Source of the DNA: Selaginella moellendorffii
Taxonomy: Eukaryota; Streptophyta; Lycopodiopsida; Selaginellales; Selaginellaceae
Reading direction: 5' to 3'
Length of the DNA stretch: 64,000 nt
NCBI RefSeq assembly: GCF_000143415.4
Contig: NW_003314311.1
Coordinates: forward strand, 1,153,062 to 1,217,061
Below are positions 13,701 through 24,910 of the stretch, piece after piece. The first letter of the stretch is position 1, and every line of letters begins with the position of its first letter. The notes under the pieces were generated by a model. That model saw only the letters and a list, made by a program, of their open reading frames with translations. It was not told where the DNA came from and did no database searches. The position numbers and the translations under genes were made by a program.

Positions 13701-16700
13701 GCCGGTGACTCTGTTTGTGTCTACGCTGCGGATATAAGGAGGCAGATCTTCTTGACGTGGCTGCCACAAGGTGGCTGGAGACCAGAGAAGGTACGTTTTC
13801 TATGTTCTTAAGTCTTATTTTCGAAATAAGCTTGCCTTGCAGGAAGGCGTCCTTATTTTTGATCCAAAGTCTGAAGACCTTCCTCTTGGGTTCTGGATGG
13901 TGCATCATGCTAGCAACAGGTGCGTCAGGATTTTATAGCGTGTGTTCTAAACAATGGTATCCTGCAGGAGGCTACGCGTAAGCCTGGAGTATGACTTTGG
14001 AAGCTCACTTCTGGCTGCTAAAACCGTGCGTTTACTCGTGCCATACTGGATATCCAACGATACCGGGTTACCACTGGCCTATAGAGTGGTTGAAGTCGAA
14101 AGCTCGGAGCCTCTTTCTACACCGAAGGGCACGAGGAATTCTAAACTGGCTACACCTGCAAGAAAAGCAAGGATGCTGCCCGTTACTCGCGTTCTTGATG
14201 TCATAGAAAGCTCTCCTGCCCCGCTCATGCTTTCGCCTCACGCTCAACTGGACCGACTAGGTCCACTCCCGAATACTCCTCGAGTGGAGGACGTGCTTTC
14301 GCCTCGTATTGGGCTAGCTGTGTCTGCTGCAGACAGCGACAACTTCAAATACGGCTTTTCGTTCAGAGAATTGGAGGATAATGTAAGTAGTTTCTTCTTC
14401 TCTGTTTTTTTTCTCTTATAAATGCATTTGGACTGTTTTCAGAAGGATCTGATAGTTGTGAAGGCATACGATTCAAACGGTGGATATGTAAAGCTGACAA
14501 CCACTTTGGATCTATCATCTGAGAGAACCAAGGTTCGTTTAGACGGAAAATCCGTTGAAGTTTTCTCACGGCTTTAAATATGTGCAGGTTGTTCGTTTTC
14601 AGCCTCATTCAGTGTTCATCAACAGGCTTGGCAAAAGGCTACAGATTCGTCAAGGTGATATACAAGCTCAAGACTTTCTATATCCCAATCAAACTCCAAA
14701 AACATTTGTCTGGCGCACAAATGATGAGCCTGAACTTCTCAAGGTATGCCAACACGGAAAGGTCACACTTTTCAAGCTTTGTACTGAATTTAAAATGCAG
14801 GTCTATCTCGAGGGCTACAAATGGAGCCCGCCCTTCAACATTGAGACTATTGGAACAACACACTTGAAACTAACAAGTACAAACGGCAGCTCCAAACTCT
14901 ATATTCGCATAGAGGTGCGAAGCGGATCTAGGCATGCCTCGCAGCTGGTCATTTTTCGATACGCTTCAATTCATGGGCCATACAGGTATAGCCTTTCTAC
15001 TGTCAAAACTTCCTCTATTTACATTGCTTTCCCAGGATTGAGAACAAGTCCACAGTCTCAATCAACTATCGACAGGAAGGTACATCTTCTGAATCCTGGC
15101 AACATCTACCAGCCGGGAGCTGTGATACGTTTGCATGGGAGGATCTTGATCTCCCTCGCATGCTGGAGATCAACGTCGAGGGAGCGGATCCGCATTCATC
15201 ACAGACGTACAAAATTGATGAAGCCAGAACTCATCAGCTTATTACTTCGAGTAGTCCGGGTCCGGTTTTGCAAGTTAAGGTTCATCGTGATGGTGCCATT
15301 CACCTGGTTTCCGTGACCAATTCGATCACAAGACCCGAGGACATGAGTATTGTTCCTGTGTCATCATCCTCCACTCAGCTTCCCGAGCGAACTCAAACTA
15401 GCCAAGCGGAGAACCAGTTCCACACGTCAATAGAACTGGCCGAGCTTGGACTGTCGATTGTTGATCACACTCCGGAGGAACTCCTCTACCTGTCCGTGAT
15501 AAACTTCTTTGTTTCATATTCTACAGGACTTGGATCGCAAATCAGCAGGTAACTTTGTGTTCGTTAAGTTGGATCTCTTCTAATGGTCTGCTTACAGGTT
15601 TAAAGTAAAAGTGGACGGCCTCCAAGTTGATAATCAGCTGCCATTGACTCCCATGCCTGTGCTTTTCTCGCCTCAGGACACTGCAAAGAATTGCGAGTTC
15701 TTGTTGAAGTTTACAGTGACTCTGAAGGAGAACAGTTTGTCGGATCAGCAGGTTTACCCATACATCGGCATCCAGGTATTACTCGTGTTGCATGCTTTTT
15801 TGGTTGCTTATACTGAGAATTTCAGGGTCCGAACGTTCCAAACGTTTCATTTTTGGTGAATATTCACGAACCAATCATCTGGCGGCTTCATGAAATGTTC
15901 ACCCGACTAAACTTGGGACAGTTAAGAAGCAGCCAGACGACTGCTGTAGCTCTGGATCCGATTATTAGCATTGGGTAAGATAGTGTCAGCTTTTTTTCTC
16001 AAGCCTGTGTTCCTTATTATATTTTGCACTTACAGACTGCTGAATACGTCGGAGATACGCTTCAAGGTGACCTTAGCAATGTCTCCAACACAGCGGCCTC
16101 GCGGAGTTCTTGGATTCTGGTCCACGCTTCTTACTTCCCTTGGCAACACCGATGATATGCCGGTACGCTGTTTTTATTCTTTCCTTTGTGTACAGCAGGA
16201 AAGAGCTAATTCATGGCTTCTAGGTTCGCATTACGCCTCATGTCCACGAAAACATATGCATGAGCCAAAGTGCGCTGGTTGCAGCTGCAATCGCAAGTGT
16301 TCGTAACGATATGCTCAGTCAACCTCTCAAGCTATTATCTGGTGTGGATCTTTTGGGAAATGCGAGCAGCGCGTTGGGACACATGAGCAAAGGCGTTGCT
16401 GCACTCTCGATGGATAAAAAGTTTATCCGGAGCCGTCAAAAGCATGTACGTATCCAAAGTTTCTCACTCTTCACAACTTACAACTTCCACTTGATTTTTC
16501 AGGAGACAAAGGCGGCAGTAGAAGACATAGGTGATGGTATTCGTGAAGGTGGCGAGGCCCTTGCCAAAGGATTTTTCAGGGGGGTGACCGGGATATTAAC
16601 AAAGCCACTGGAAGGTGCTCGATCGGCGGGAGTGGAGGGATTTCTTCAAGGTGTTGGGAAGGGAGTTATCGGCGCAGCAGTGCAGCCGATGAGTGGCGTG

Positions 16701-18447
16701 CTTGACCTGCTGTCGAAAACTACTGAAGGAGCCAATGCTACGAGAATGAAGCTGGCAGCTGTTCTCACGTCCGAGGAACAGCTCCGGCGTCGTCGTTTGC
16801 CCAGAGTTATTGGCGGTGACAACATTCTCCGCCCATACGATGAGTACAAAGCTCAAGGACAGGTATTCTTGAGGTTCTTTGCAAACTTTATATACGAAAC
16901 GTTTGCTTCCTTAGGTGCTATTGCAACTGGCCCAACGAGGAACTCTTTTTGGACCCGTAGACATCTTTAAAATTCGTGGGAAATTTGCGGCATCAGATGC
17001 ATACGAGGACCACTTTAATCTTCCTAAAGCTCGTACACTGATTATCACTCATCGGCGAGTGATCTTGTTGCAGGTAACGGAACGAGTTGCTCTTTCTTTT
17101 TTTCTCTTCGTCGACTCCTCACTTCTTGTTTTGCAGCATCCGACTGGCATTCTGGTGCAGAAGAAGCCCGACTTGTTAAAAAACCCGTGCACTATTGTCT
17201 GGGACGTGACATGGGGAGAACTCATGACAATGGAGCTAGCTATCGGCAAGCAGGAAACCAAGGAGCCGCATGAGCCTAAACCATCGCGGTTGATCTTGCA
17301 CCTTCGGACATCCAGCCAGGAGACCTCCATATTCGACACGAGAGAAACTATGCGTGTCGTGAAGTGTCATCCTGGTACCAATCAGGCCGCGGAGATAATG
17401 GCATCAATCCAAAGAGCGTATGAAACATTCGGACCTGAACGCGCCGCTATTCGTTCAGAGGTAAGTGTGTTCTACTTCTCTTCCTTGTTTTTCTTATAGT
17501 AGATTTTCAGACTATGAAGCTAAAGCCAGGAAGTAGACCATACGCAGGATCTAGTTCAAGCGCGGCTCCTGCACTCGGACTTTTAGCCGGGCCTGCAGCC
17601 CCGGTTTCCATACCAATGCTGGCTACGTTTGGTGCATTGCTTGGCTCCGCGCACCGGAGCTCGCTTCTAGCAAAAGAGTCCGATGCTGCCACGGACAAAG
17701 TTTTGAGCATCGACGAAGGCTCGTCCACTGGTTCTCCAAGAGCCGGGAGGTTCATCAGCGATTTTGATCTCATATGGTCGAACCAGGTACGTGGATCTTG
17801 GCCGCTTTCTTTTCGTGCTCACAAGTTTCTCTCTAACAGGGTGATCCCGATGGTGAAACCAATCCCATGTCCATTTGGCGACCGGCCTGTCTGTCCGGGT
17901 GAGTGATAGTCATGACACTCTTTCTTTTCTTTTCTTTCTTTCTTATTGTCTAAGACTCCTCTGGTTTGTAGATATGCCACCGTTGGAGACGTCGCTCACG
18001 CTGCTCATGACCAGCCTGAGAGCGTGCTCGTGTATCCTCTTTCCGACCAGATCTTCCTCCATCCTCAAGGCTTTGATCAGGTAAAAGAAACTATCCTACA
18101 CAGGACTAGGTCTCTAAACTTCTCAAACTTCACAGGTCTGGCGAGAGCAAGGCCCGTCCCCTCTCACAATCTGGAGGCCCCGAGCTCCACCCGGATATGT
18201 CTCGGTGGGATGCGTCGCGGTGGCCGATTTCTACGAGCCCGAGGTGGAGGTGGTGTTTTGTGTACTTAGTAAACACACAACGCAGGCGGTTTACGTGGAG
18301 CCAGCGCTTGTGAGGAGTCCATCGCCGGGCGGTGCAGCGTTTTTGACATGCAGGTTTTGGAGAGTGGCGAATGAGGCCCGGACTTTCGTGGTGCCTAGGG
18401 ATGATGGCCAGCCACCGTCGAGCCTGGCGTGTATGGTAGTGTTGTAG
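1755..18447 (+). CDS. VPS13: VPS13-family bridge-like lipid-transfer protein (chorein), giant multi-exon gene
   Basis: About 66 short introns split a coding sequence of roughly 4,300 codons. VPS13 proteins form long hydrophobic channels that move phospholipids between membranes at contact sites. Exon 1 (1755-1769, MFEAH) joins exon 2 at 1865 to give the chorein N-terminus (VLYLLRRYLGQYVRGLS, then WKGDVVLKDLQLK and NLHIRYEDT). The RBG-repeat middle runs to about 9.6 kb. VPS62/DUF946-like modules with the WxPVAPPGYxAxGCV pattern lie near 9.8, 10.35 and 10.6 kb. A C2-like domain (FVAVHVLEAK...) lies at about 11.75-12.2 kb and an SHR-BD/VAB-like region at about 12.4-15 kb. The VPS13/ATG2 C-terminal region (about 16.2-16.85 kb) and a PH-like segment (about 17-17.4 kb) follow. 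Two more VPS62-like modules, including RPRAPPGYVSVGCVAV, end the protein. Two introns start with GC (2107 and 5425). Frame stays open throughout, so the gene looks intact. Which plant VPS13 subgroup it belongs to is not decided. Confidence 0.93.
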
Positions 18448-18810
18448 ATAAGTGCTTTTTCCATTCCGGGACTAAAGCTGTACAGGAGCTCTCCTTCATT
18501 GTTTTATACACATTGCAAATAAGTTTCTTTAATCTTTGGCCAGTTCTTGACGTTTCCTTGTTCGTAGAAATCTGCAGCGATGGTAATTTCAGACGAAAAC
18601 TTACTAAAAACTTGTTGTAGCAGATTTCTCGCGTCGTCTACTCCTTTCGTTGATCGCGGTAAAGTTAACGTGGGTAAGTTGGTAGTATCAAAATCTTCGC
18701 CAAGCCCACATTGATGGACGTGGAGGGCTCGAGCGAGACAATAATTATGTGCTCGCTAGCTATCGGGTCGCGACGAAAAACAGAACAAACTCAGCTCAAA
18801 TTATTTAAAA
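18448..18810. other. Intergenic, 3' side of VPS13
   Basis: This holds the likely 3' UTR of VPS13 and a spacer up to the end of the first small peptide gene. I see no other feature. Confidence 0.4.
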
Positions 18811-19083
18811 TTATGGGTTGCAACAGGGGGGTTGTCCAGGATTCCGCGGTCGGAACTCTTGAAAGAAGTGGTAAAGAGAAAACTAAAGATTTTCATGCGA
18901 AAACTTACTAGGATTCTGCTGCTCTGGCTTTCTCACAAGTGTTCTCCGGTCATTCCGAAGCTCGTTGATTGTGAGTGGTGATGAAGAACTATCAAAGAGA
19001 AGGCGAGCAGCACCTGAGAAGTGAAGTTCCCAATGGAGTAGTATGAACATCGCCATGATGATAGTGTTGAAAAATCTCCTCAT
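18811..19083 (-). CDS. Small putative secreted peptide precursor, family copy A (intact)
   Basis: Two exons: 19083-18909 (58 codons plus 1 nt) and 18857-18811, separated by a 51-nt intron with a GTAAGT donor; 73 aa in total. The N-terminus MRRF followed by a hydrophobic run (IIMAMFILLHW) looks like a signal peptide. A conserved stretch LLFDSSSSPLTINELRN follows, then basic residues and, encoded by exon 2, the tail KFRPRNPGQPPCCNP ending at a TAA shared with copies B and D. I do not recognise the family. The FRPxNPG start of the tail recalls CEP peptides (DFRPTxPGxSPGxGH), but the C-terminus (CCNP rather than GxGH) differs. A short upstream ORF overlaps the start codon. Gene reality rests on conservation of exon-intron structure, frame and stop between copies; expression is unknown. 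Confidence 0.6.
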
Positions 19084-19140
19084 TTTTGCTGGTTTTGTAG
19101 ACCCATCTCTGCGAGCGCTGGCAATTTATTAGGAGATGCA

Positions 19141-19193
19141 ATGCAACACGCGGTGTAGTGATTGACTAGCCCACTAGGCAGTGGCAAATGCTT
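19141..19193 (-). promoter_or_regulatory. Conserved upstream block of peptide-family copy A
   Basis: On the minus strand it reads ...GCCTAGTGGGCTAGTCAA... followed by a CACGCG-type element and TTGCATTGCAT. The same block precedes copies B, D and (inverted) E and in part C, at a similar distance. It contains TGGGCT, a site II-type promoter motif. A TATA-like TAATAAATT follows nearer the gene. Confidence 0.5.
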
Positions 19194-19545
19194 ACAATCT
19201 TCTTCCTTAAAACAACAAAGCAGTTAAAATCTAAACTTGTAGTTATCAGGAGTTTTTGCATTTGACTCCTCATGTTTCCAGAAACGAAGACTAAGATTTG
19301 TCAAGATTTCGAACCCGTAAGTTCCATGTTTCTTCATTTTTGTCTGGCTTGGAGAGTTTAGTCCCAGCTCACTTGAGTTAGGCTTGTTCCCTACTCTCAG
19401 TTGTCTGGAAGATGAACTTGACAAATCGTAGTCTTCATTCGACTCAGTCGAAAAGTATGAGTCAAATGCAAAGGCAAGAATACTACAAGTGGTTGCCAAT
19501 GCCTAGTGGGCTAGTCAAACATATTGCGTGTTGCAGCACGTGAAA
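19194..19545. repeat. Inverted duplication of the peptide-gene upstream region (between copies A and E)
   Basis: The stretch near 19250-19315 (GCATTTGACTC...GATTTGTCAAG) recurs in reverse complement near 19415-19480. It is flanked by the promoter block of A (minus) and the promoter block of E (plus, about 19496-19545). Copies A and E are therefore divergently arranged around an inverted repeat. An open frame through it on the minus strand (19499-19224) has no recognisable product and looks like a by-product. Confidence 0.5.
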
Positions 19546-19549
19546 ACCA

Positions 19550-19760
19550 CACAATCATGTTCTCATTTGAGGAGATTTTGCAACACTTCCACCGTGGCGA
19601 TGGTGATACAACATTTGCAACTTAATGCTTCTCTTTTATACTTCTTCCTCAGGCACTACACCTCTCACAATCAACAAGCTTCAAAACGAGTTTGGTATCA
19701 TCATAAGCCGCCAAGTCCTAAGTTTTCAGATGAAAACCTATAGTTTTCTTTACCATGCCT
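19550..19760 (+). pseudogene. Peptide-family copy E, broken
   Basis: Homologous to copies A, B and D: HLRRFCNTSTVAMVIQHLQLN in one frame, then SSSGTTPLTINKLQNEFG in another, so it carries a frameshift. The start ATG is TTG, and the GTAAGT donor has become CTAAGT. The conserved upstream block is present. A coding role is unlikely. Confidence 0.55.
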
Positions 19761-22309
19761 CAAATTTTTGTACAATATCAAGAATTTCTACCAACAAGAT
19801 GAAGAGTTTACAACAGTCGGGGCACCGCGCAAATTCCTCACATAGAGATGGGAACCTTTCCGTGGGCACGCTCCACGGCTACCACTACTTGGCGAGTTAG
19901 TCCCTCTTCCACCAATGCTTCCAAGCTTCGAGCGCTGGAGTTGTTCCTGTCGCGCCTGAAAGCAATCTCACATCCTTAAAGCGGATCCCTAATTGATGAG
20001 CGCCTGGATCAGGAGAGATTTGCTTGGAGATGCGATGGAGCTCGAGTTAAGCTGTTAGAGTCGACGTCGAGCGGAGTATAGCCTGGGCGCTTAAGCCATG
20101 GCGCTGGCAAGCTTCAAACTTCGTCGGCTATAAGTCAGGCGTTGCTTTAACTTCCTCATCCCACAATTGATCACTAAACAAAGGGATGTACTCATGGCCT
20201 TGATTTGTGACCAGCAAGTCTAGATTTGGATTTCATGGGGGAGGGGGGTGAATATAACTTTAGTTTACACAATGGAAAAATTGGTAGATTTAGTGTAGAA
20301 GTCTTTGGCTCAATAAAAGTTGTTAATTAATAGTAAATGAAAACATTAATATATTTGAATGAGGCTTTTAGCTCAATAAAGATTGTTAATCAATAATCAA
20401 TAAAAACATTAATATCTCTAAAGGGGGGTAAGTGTAGCCTTGGTCTATACAATGAAAAGATTAGTAAATTTAATATGGAAATACCCACAATCACATTTGG
20501 AACATTTTCAATTGACAACCTCACAATCTTGAACATTTTTATATAGAACATTAGTGCATCTAGAGTCTCTAGATGAAGTTTTATACATATTTCAAATTTT
20601 GTATCGTTTTGTAATGAAAATTCATATTGCAAGGGTATATATTTTCTGAGATAACCCGAGCTAACCATAATTCACGCTAATAGTGTGCAAATTAAAAATA
20701 GCAAGTGTTCATCAGCATTTACGAACCTTACAAATTTTGTGAAACTTGATATTTGGTGCTTATGCCCAGAATGGGTAAGCTTGCTATAGCTTTATTAAGC
20801 TTGAAATATTCACAATCAATTATCAAATGAAAATGTAAAAATAAATTCACCTAGATATGTTTTCCACCACTACTCATTTCTAGAACATTGTTTTATACAT
20901 CCTTCATATATTTATATGCTTGGAGTTGTGAATGTATCCTTTCTCTTTTCTTTCTAGTAATAACAATACTAATCTTTCACTAAAATATCATTTTATTTAT
21001 ACTATAATGAATAAAAATAATTTACCTTTCTTCCCCTTTCTATCACGGTTAGTTCTGTTGCTTTGTTTGCCCTAAACATTTATAATATTTGGGAACATTC
21101 TTTTATATATATGAAAAGATAAAAAGATGTGTGTGTATTATGTATTTTACTTTTGCATATATTATGAAAGGTATATAAAAAATTTACTTTTTTTTGTTAA
21201 AAGGTACTTTTCCAAAAATTACATTTCACTTGCAACATAAATTAAAAAAATTTTAAGCAAAAATATAATTTGAAATTAAATCCATTGGTAAATTTATGCT
21301 TTTAAATTAACATCCAAACTTTAACACTAACAATCTCCAACTGCCAAAATATCATGAATGCATGCTGTTGAAATAACTTAATGGCTGGATTGAAGCTATG
21401 CTTGTGTCCTCTCTATCCCGAGGCACTCACTCTCACACTATTGATTCTTTTGTTTTGTTTTTTTATAGAATTTTTTTGTATGGAGCAAAAAAGAAAAAAA
21501 TTGCTGTTTTTTTGGCACTGGGCTAATGTTGATCTTTCTCTTTTTTAATTTTTACAGGCTTCAATAAACACTTGCCTGGAGAAGCGTCAAGTATTCTAAT
21601 GTCAAGCGTTTCAAGTCAGTAGTGACCAGAGCAATCAGGAGGATTGGCGTCCTCACCAAATGTTTCTGAGAGCCCACTCTATCTTCAAGTACTTACAACG
21701 AAATCACTCTTGTTTCTGCAAAAAGTGGACGCCAGATGCATCATGATTGAGTTCATCGAGCTCAGTCGACCAATGCTTGTACCCACAGCCCAAGCTTTCA
21801 CGTCGACATTACTTGGTTCTTTAAAGACCTGTGGAGTTCTTCGCTCAAACTCTACTACCAGGAAAATCCGGAGTGTTGCAACGTCATGACCATGCCAGGT
21901 CTGTCCCGTCACAGGAAATGACCTGGATGAACATGATCCTGCAAGAAGCTGTCCTCAAGTTGGAGAGTACACGGTAGAGCATCGTTGGTTGCTCCTCCAG
22001 AGCCTGGTGCAGCTGCTTGCTTCCAACGTAATTGGGTTTACTGCTTAGCAAAAGGGAGCTATTTGGGATGCCGTACGTGGTGGTTTCTTCTTGGGAGGCC
22101 GATATCAAACTGAATCCTGGAGGGGCTCATTCAACAAATCTAACACTGTTTATTGTTTAGTCTAGCTCTTTGCCAAGAATTAGACTAAGGAGACAGACAA
22201 GTCTCTGACCTCAGCTGCCCACACTCCCATCCCCCACTATCCTTCCAGAGCTTGTGGCTTACCACGCCCCAGGGAGACAAGTGTTTGGTTTGCAAACCTC
22301 TAAACCAAT
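19761..22309. other. Long non-coding AT-rich stretch with imperfect direct repeats
   Basis: No gene is recognised. At about 20230-20480 an approximately 120-bp unit occurs twice in imperfect form: a G-run, then 'gtctacaatgaaaa'-like sequence, then GGCTCAATAAAAGTTGTTAA, then AAACATTAATAT. From 20.65 to 21.6 kb the DNA is strongly AT-rich. Short open frames at 21.6-22.1 kb on both strands match nothing I know. Confidence 0.4.
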
Positions 22310-22335
22310 TTAATACATTGGTCTTAAACCAATTT

Positions 22336-22500
22336 TAAGGTTTAATTGGAGAGCGAGAGGTGAGGGGCGCATAGCCTTGGCACAAGCTGGGATCGTTAAT
22401 TGCTCTCGCCATTTGCGGCACATGCACCTAGCCTGGCACAGCTTGATTCCTGACAGCCTGAAGAAGACGAGCTGCCACCCTCCTCTTCGCCACATCCTAC
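22336..22500 (-). pseudogene. F-box gene fragment (relative of the 23.9-24.9 kb gene)
   Basis: The minus strand encodes LVFFRLSGIKLCQARCMC and KWREQLTIPAC, matching the F-box motif of the intact gene at 24910-23861 (LVFFRLSAIDLCQARCVC, EWRRAIDDPSF). Similarity then fades through deletions and no kelch-like body follows. It is a truncated duplicate. Confidence 0.65.
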
Positions 22501-23142
22501 TTGATAATTTTGATAGACTTAAGGGTGCGCTTTATAAACGCATTCGTGATTCCAAATGATGTGACGAGAATGAGCTAGAGGCCTTGACAGAAAAGGTGAG
22601 CGGCAGGCTCGGAACTGTCACCTGACAGGGTAGAGTGCAGTGGCGCTTACCAAGCCAAATGGCTCCGATGATCTCGGTTACTACCGCCATGGCCAACTTT
22701 GGTGAGCGAACCTAGCCAGAATAATAATCAACGCGTCGATTCATCATAGGATGAACAAGTATCAGTTCATGCAGATGGTTGCCAAGCATTCCGTGCTTAC
22801 ACGTGTCCATCGCAGGTACGATGAAAGCTTGAAAGCGGGCTTAATAAGCTATGCCTTATGGGCTATGACTGGAAGTATTGGACCGTCTTTGACCACAGTT
22901 CTTCTTCTGGTGTTGTGTTACAGAACAAGAAACATAGCAAACGAGAAATGTTTTATCACCATATACAAAACCTTACATAACTTGAATATATATATAGAAG
23001 AGGAGGAAACAACAATGTATGTAGACATTGTGTTTCCAACGTATACACCGACACTCGACTTCCCAGGGTTGTTCCTTTTGGCAAATTTATCACCACCAAT
23101 CATGTTGCAGCTTCATGAGAAATGGTCACACAATCAGCAAGA
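22501..23142. other. Intergenic; part shared with the region near 34.1 kb
   Basis: No gene is recognised. The stretch from about 22970 to 23150 resembles 34115-34260: CTTGAATA...ATATATA, then GGTTGTTCCTT, then GGCAAATTTA and CACCAATCATGT. It forms the flank of two decayed peptide-family copies. Confidence 0.4.
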
Positions 23143-23245
23143 ATGAAGATATTTTGTAACACTTATATGGTGATAAAACATTTCCAACTTGCTACTCTCC
23201 GCAGTCTCATAACCACAAGCTTCGAAACCAGTTCGGCTGCAAAGT
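23143..23245 (+). pseudogene. Peptide-family copy F, decayed
   Basis: MKIFCNTYMVIKHFQLA corresponds to the MRRFxxTxxxAMVIxxLxL N-terminus of the family. The DNA after it aligns with the TITNKLQNEFG part of copy E but is out of frame. No donor site or exon 2 is seen. Confidence 0.4.
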
Positions 23246-23860
23246 CACAACTTTCTTCTGTTTCATATTCATTCATATAGTTCAAGTAGTACTAACCGCG
23301 ACACAGCTTCAAAAATCACTGCCACGTCCCCACTCCAGCTCAAACGTAGAAATTGTTTCAAGATTACATAGGCACAAACATAATCTCACCAACCTGAAAT
23401 AGAACATTATAACTCTGGCCGAAGATGGCTGGCGCAAGATTCACCGAGCGACTAAGCAATTCGAGCGCATTGCACAGTGCACGGCTTGAGATCGATCGAC
23501 CGAAACTAATAAATCCGCGAGCGCAGGCTACTTCACAAAGAGAGAAGTACCCATTATTACCATTTGAGCTCCCAAGACCACCAAGCCGGTAGACCAAAAT
23601 CTCTCCTGCCTTGGCACAATCATGAAACTCATCGGAAGACAAACCTTTTCTTGCTTCTGTGGAAGGAGGCGCGTTTATCACACCCGGAAATTCGGCACCA
23701 CTTTTCTTCCTCTCGCGAACTTTGCACACTTTTCGTCAGTGTCACAAACATGCTCAATCTTGTTTTTCCCAAAGCAGCGATTTACCACCCGATGCCGATC
23801 ATCACAGCACTAGCTCACAGCTCCTGGATCTTCTTCGAGAAGAGCTCCCAGTTTTCAGCA
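23246..23860. other. Intergenic, downstream of the F-box gene
   Basis: It contains the likely 3' UTR of the minus-strand F-box gene. Open frames on both strands lack recognisable domains. Confidence 0.35.
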
Positions 23861-24910
23861 CTAACAAGAGAACCAAGCAAGCTCCTTGAATCCTGTCACA
23901 CCGTCGGGCGCCTCCTCCAATGACCAGCTCCTGGAATCGACTCCAAAGTGCACAATCCGCGAGTTAACCCGGTCAACCAGCCATATACTGTTGCTCCCAT
24001 CAGTGCACACCTCTCTCGCTCTCACCAGCAAATCATCAAACTCTTCGTCTCGCCTCGAAACAATCTCCCACTTGTCTCCCCGCCTCTCAGCGACAATCAG
24101 CCCCTCGCGATCTTCCGCCTGCCCTTCGTCAGTAACCACGAACAGCCGATCCCGATCCAGCTGAAGCAAGGACCACGTCTCTCCGAACTCCAACTCGCGG
24201 CTATCAAGCTTGAAGATGCGCCAGGAATCATGCCACACGTTGTATCTCGCGAGGCTCCAGGTATCCGTGCACAGCACCACCACCTCGCCGTGATCCAGGA
24301 TCGGATAGAACCCATTCTCGTCGAGCATGGCCCCTGAGTCTGGGTAGTCTTCGTTCTCACGCAAGGACCACTCGCCCGACGCCGAGTCGTAGATGTAGAA
24401 GGCGAGCGATGGCCGGTCGAAGCTAGCGACGCAAAACTCTCGCGTGGATCGATCCCTCTCGCGGCAGTACACCGTCAAGTCCGTGTCATGGTTGCTCACT
24501 GGCGGCAAAGGAACTCTCACCGGGGAGGAGTTGAGATCGCTGTAGCGCCACACGAAGATGGAGGATGGCGCCCACCACTTCGCAAAGGTGGCCAGGCACA
24601 GCAAGCCCGCGTCGGTGCTGGCGATGGTCATGTCCGTGGGGAGCGTCTGGAAGTGGCGCCACTCGCAGCGCGGGGAATTCGGCTCCACCGGCTTGACAAG
24701 GAGGGATCCAGAGTCGAGGAGGAGGCAGAGGTGAGGGATGCAGCGGTGGGAGCGCGCGTAGCCTTGGCGGAAGCTGGGATCGTCGATTGCTCGTCGCCAT
24801 TCGCGGCACACGCACCTGGCCTGGCACAGATCGATCGCCGACAGCCTGAAGAAGACGAGCTCCAGCTCTGCCACGAATCTGCCGCTGGAGATCGCTCCTC
24901 TTTGCGGCAT
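23861..24910 (-). CDS. F-box protein, single exon
   Basis: One uninterrupted frame of 349 aa. The F-box lies near the N-terminus (about residues 15-50: ELVFFRLSAIDLCQARCVC, then EWRRAIDDPSF); family members bind SKP1 through it and act as substrate receptors of SCF ubiquitin ligases. The body looks like a degenerate kelch/F-box-associated beta-propeller: repeated hydrophobic-polar blocks with W at intervals (for example FVWRYSDLN, IYDSASGEWSL, RYNVWHDSWRIF, WEIVSRR, SWSLEEAPDG). Single-exon F-box genes of this type are numerous in lycophytes and mosses. The target is unknown. A truncated copy of the F-box part lies 1.4 kb downstream. The ATG at 24910 was taken because it is the first Met and no in-frame extension is evident. 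Confidence 0.85.
   Translation of the reverse strand: MPQRGAISSGRFVAELELVFFRLSAIDLCQARCVCREWRRAIDDPSFRQGYARSHRCIPHLCLLLDSGSLLVKPVEPNSPRCEWRHFQTLPTDMTIASTDAGLLCLATFAKWWAPSSIFVWRYSDLNSSPVRVPLPPVSNHDTDLTVYCRERDRSTREFCVASFDRPSLAFYIYDSASGEWSLRENEDYPDSGAMLDENGFYPILDHGEVVVLCTDTWSLARYNVWHDSWRIFKLDSRELEFGETWSLLQLDRDRLFVVTDEGQAEDREGLIVAERRGDKWEIVSRRDEEFDDLLVRAREVCTDGSNSIWLVDRVNSRIVHFGVDSRSWSLEEAPDGVTGFKELAWFSC

Noticed and set aside
19224-19499. 91-aa minus-strand ORF between peptide copies A and E.
   Set aside because: It runs through the inverted promoter repeat, has no relatives at the other copies and no recognisable domain.
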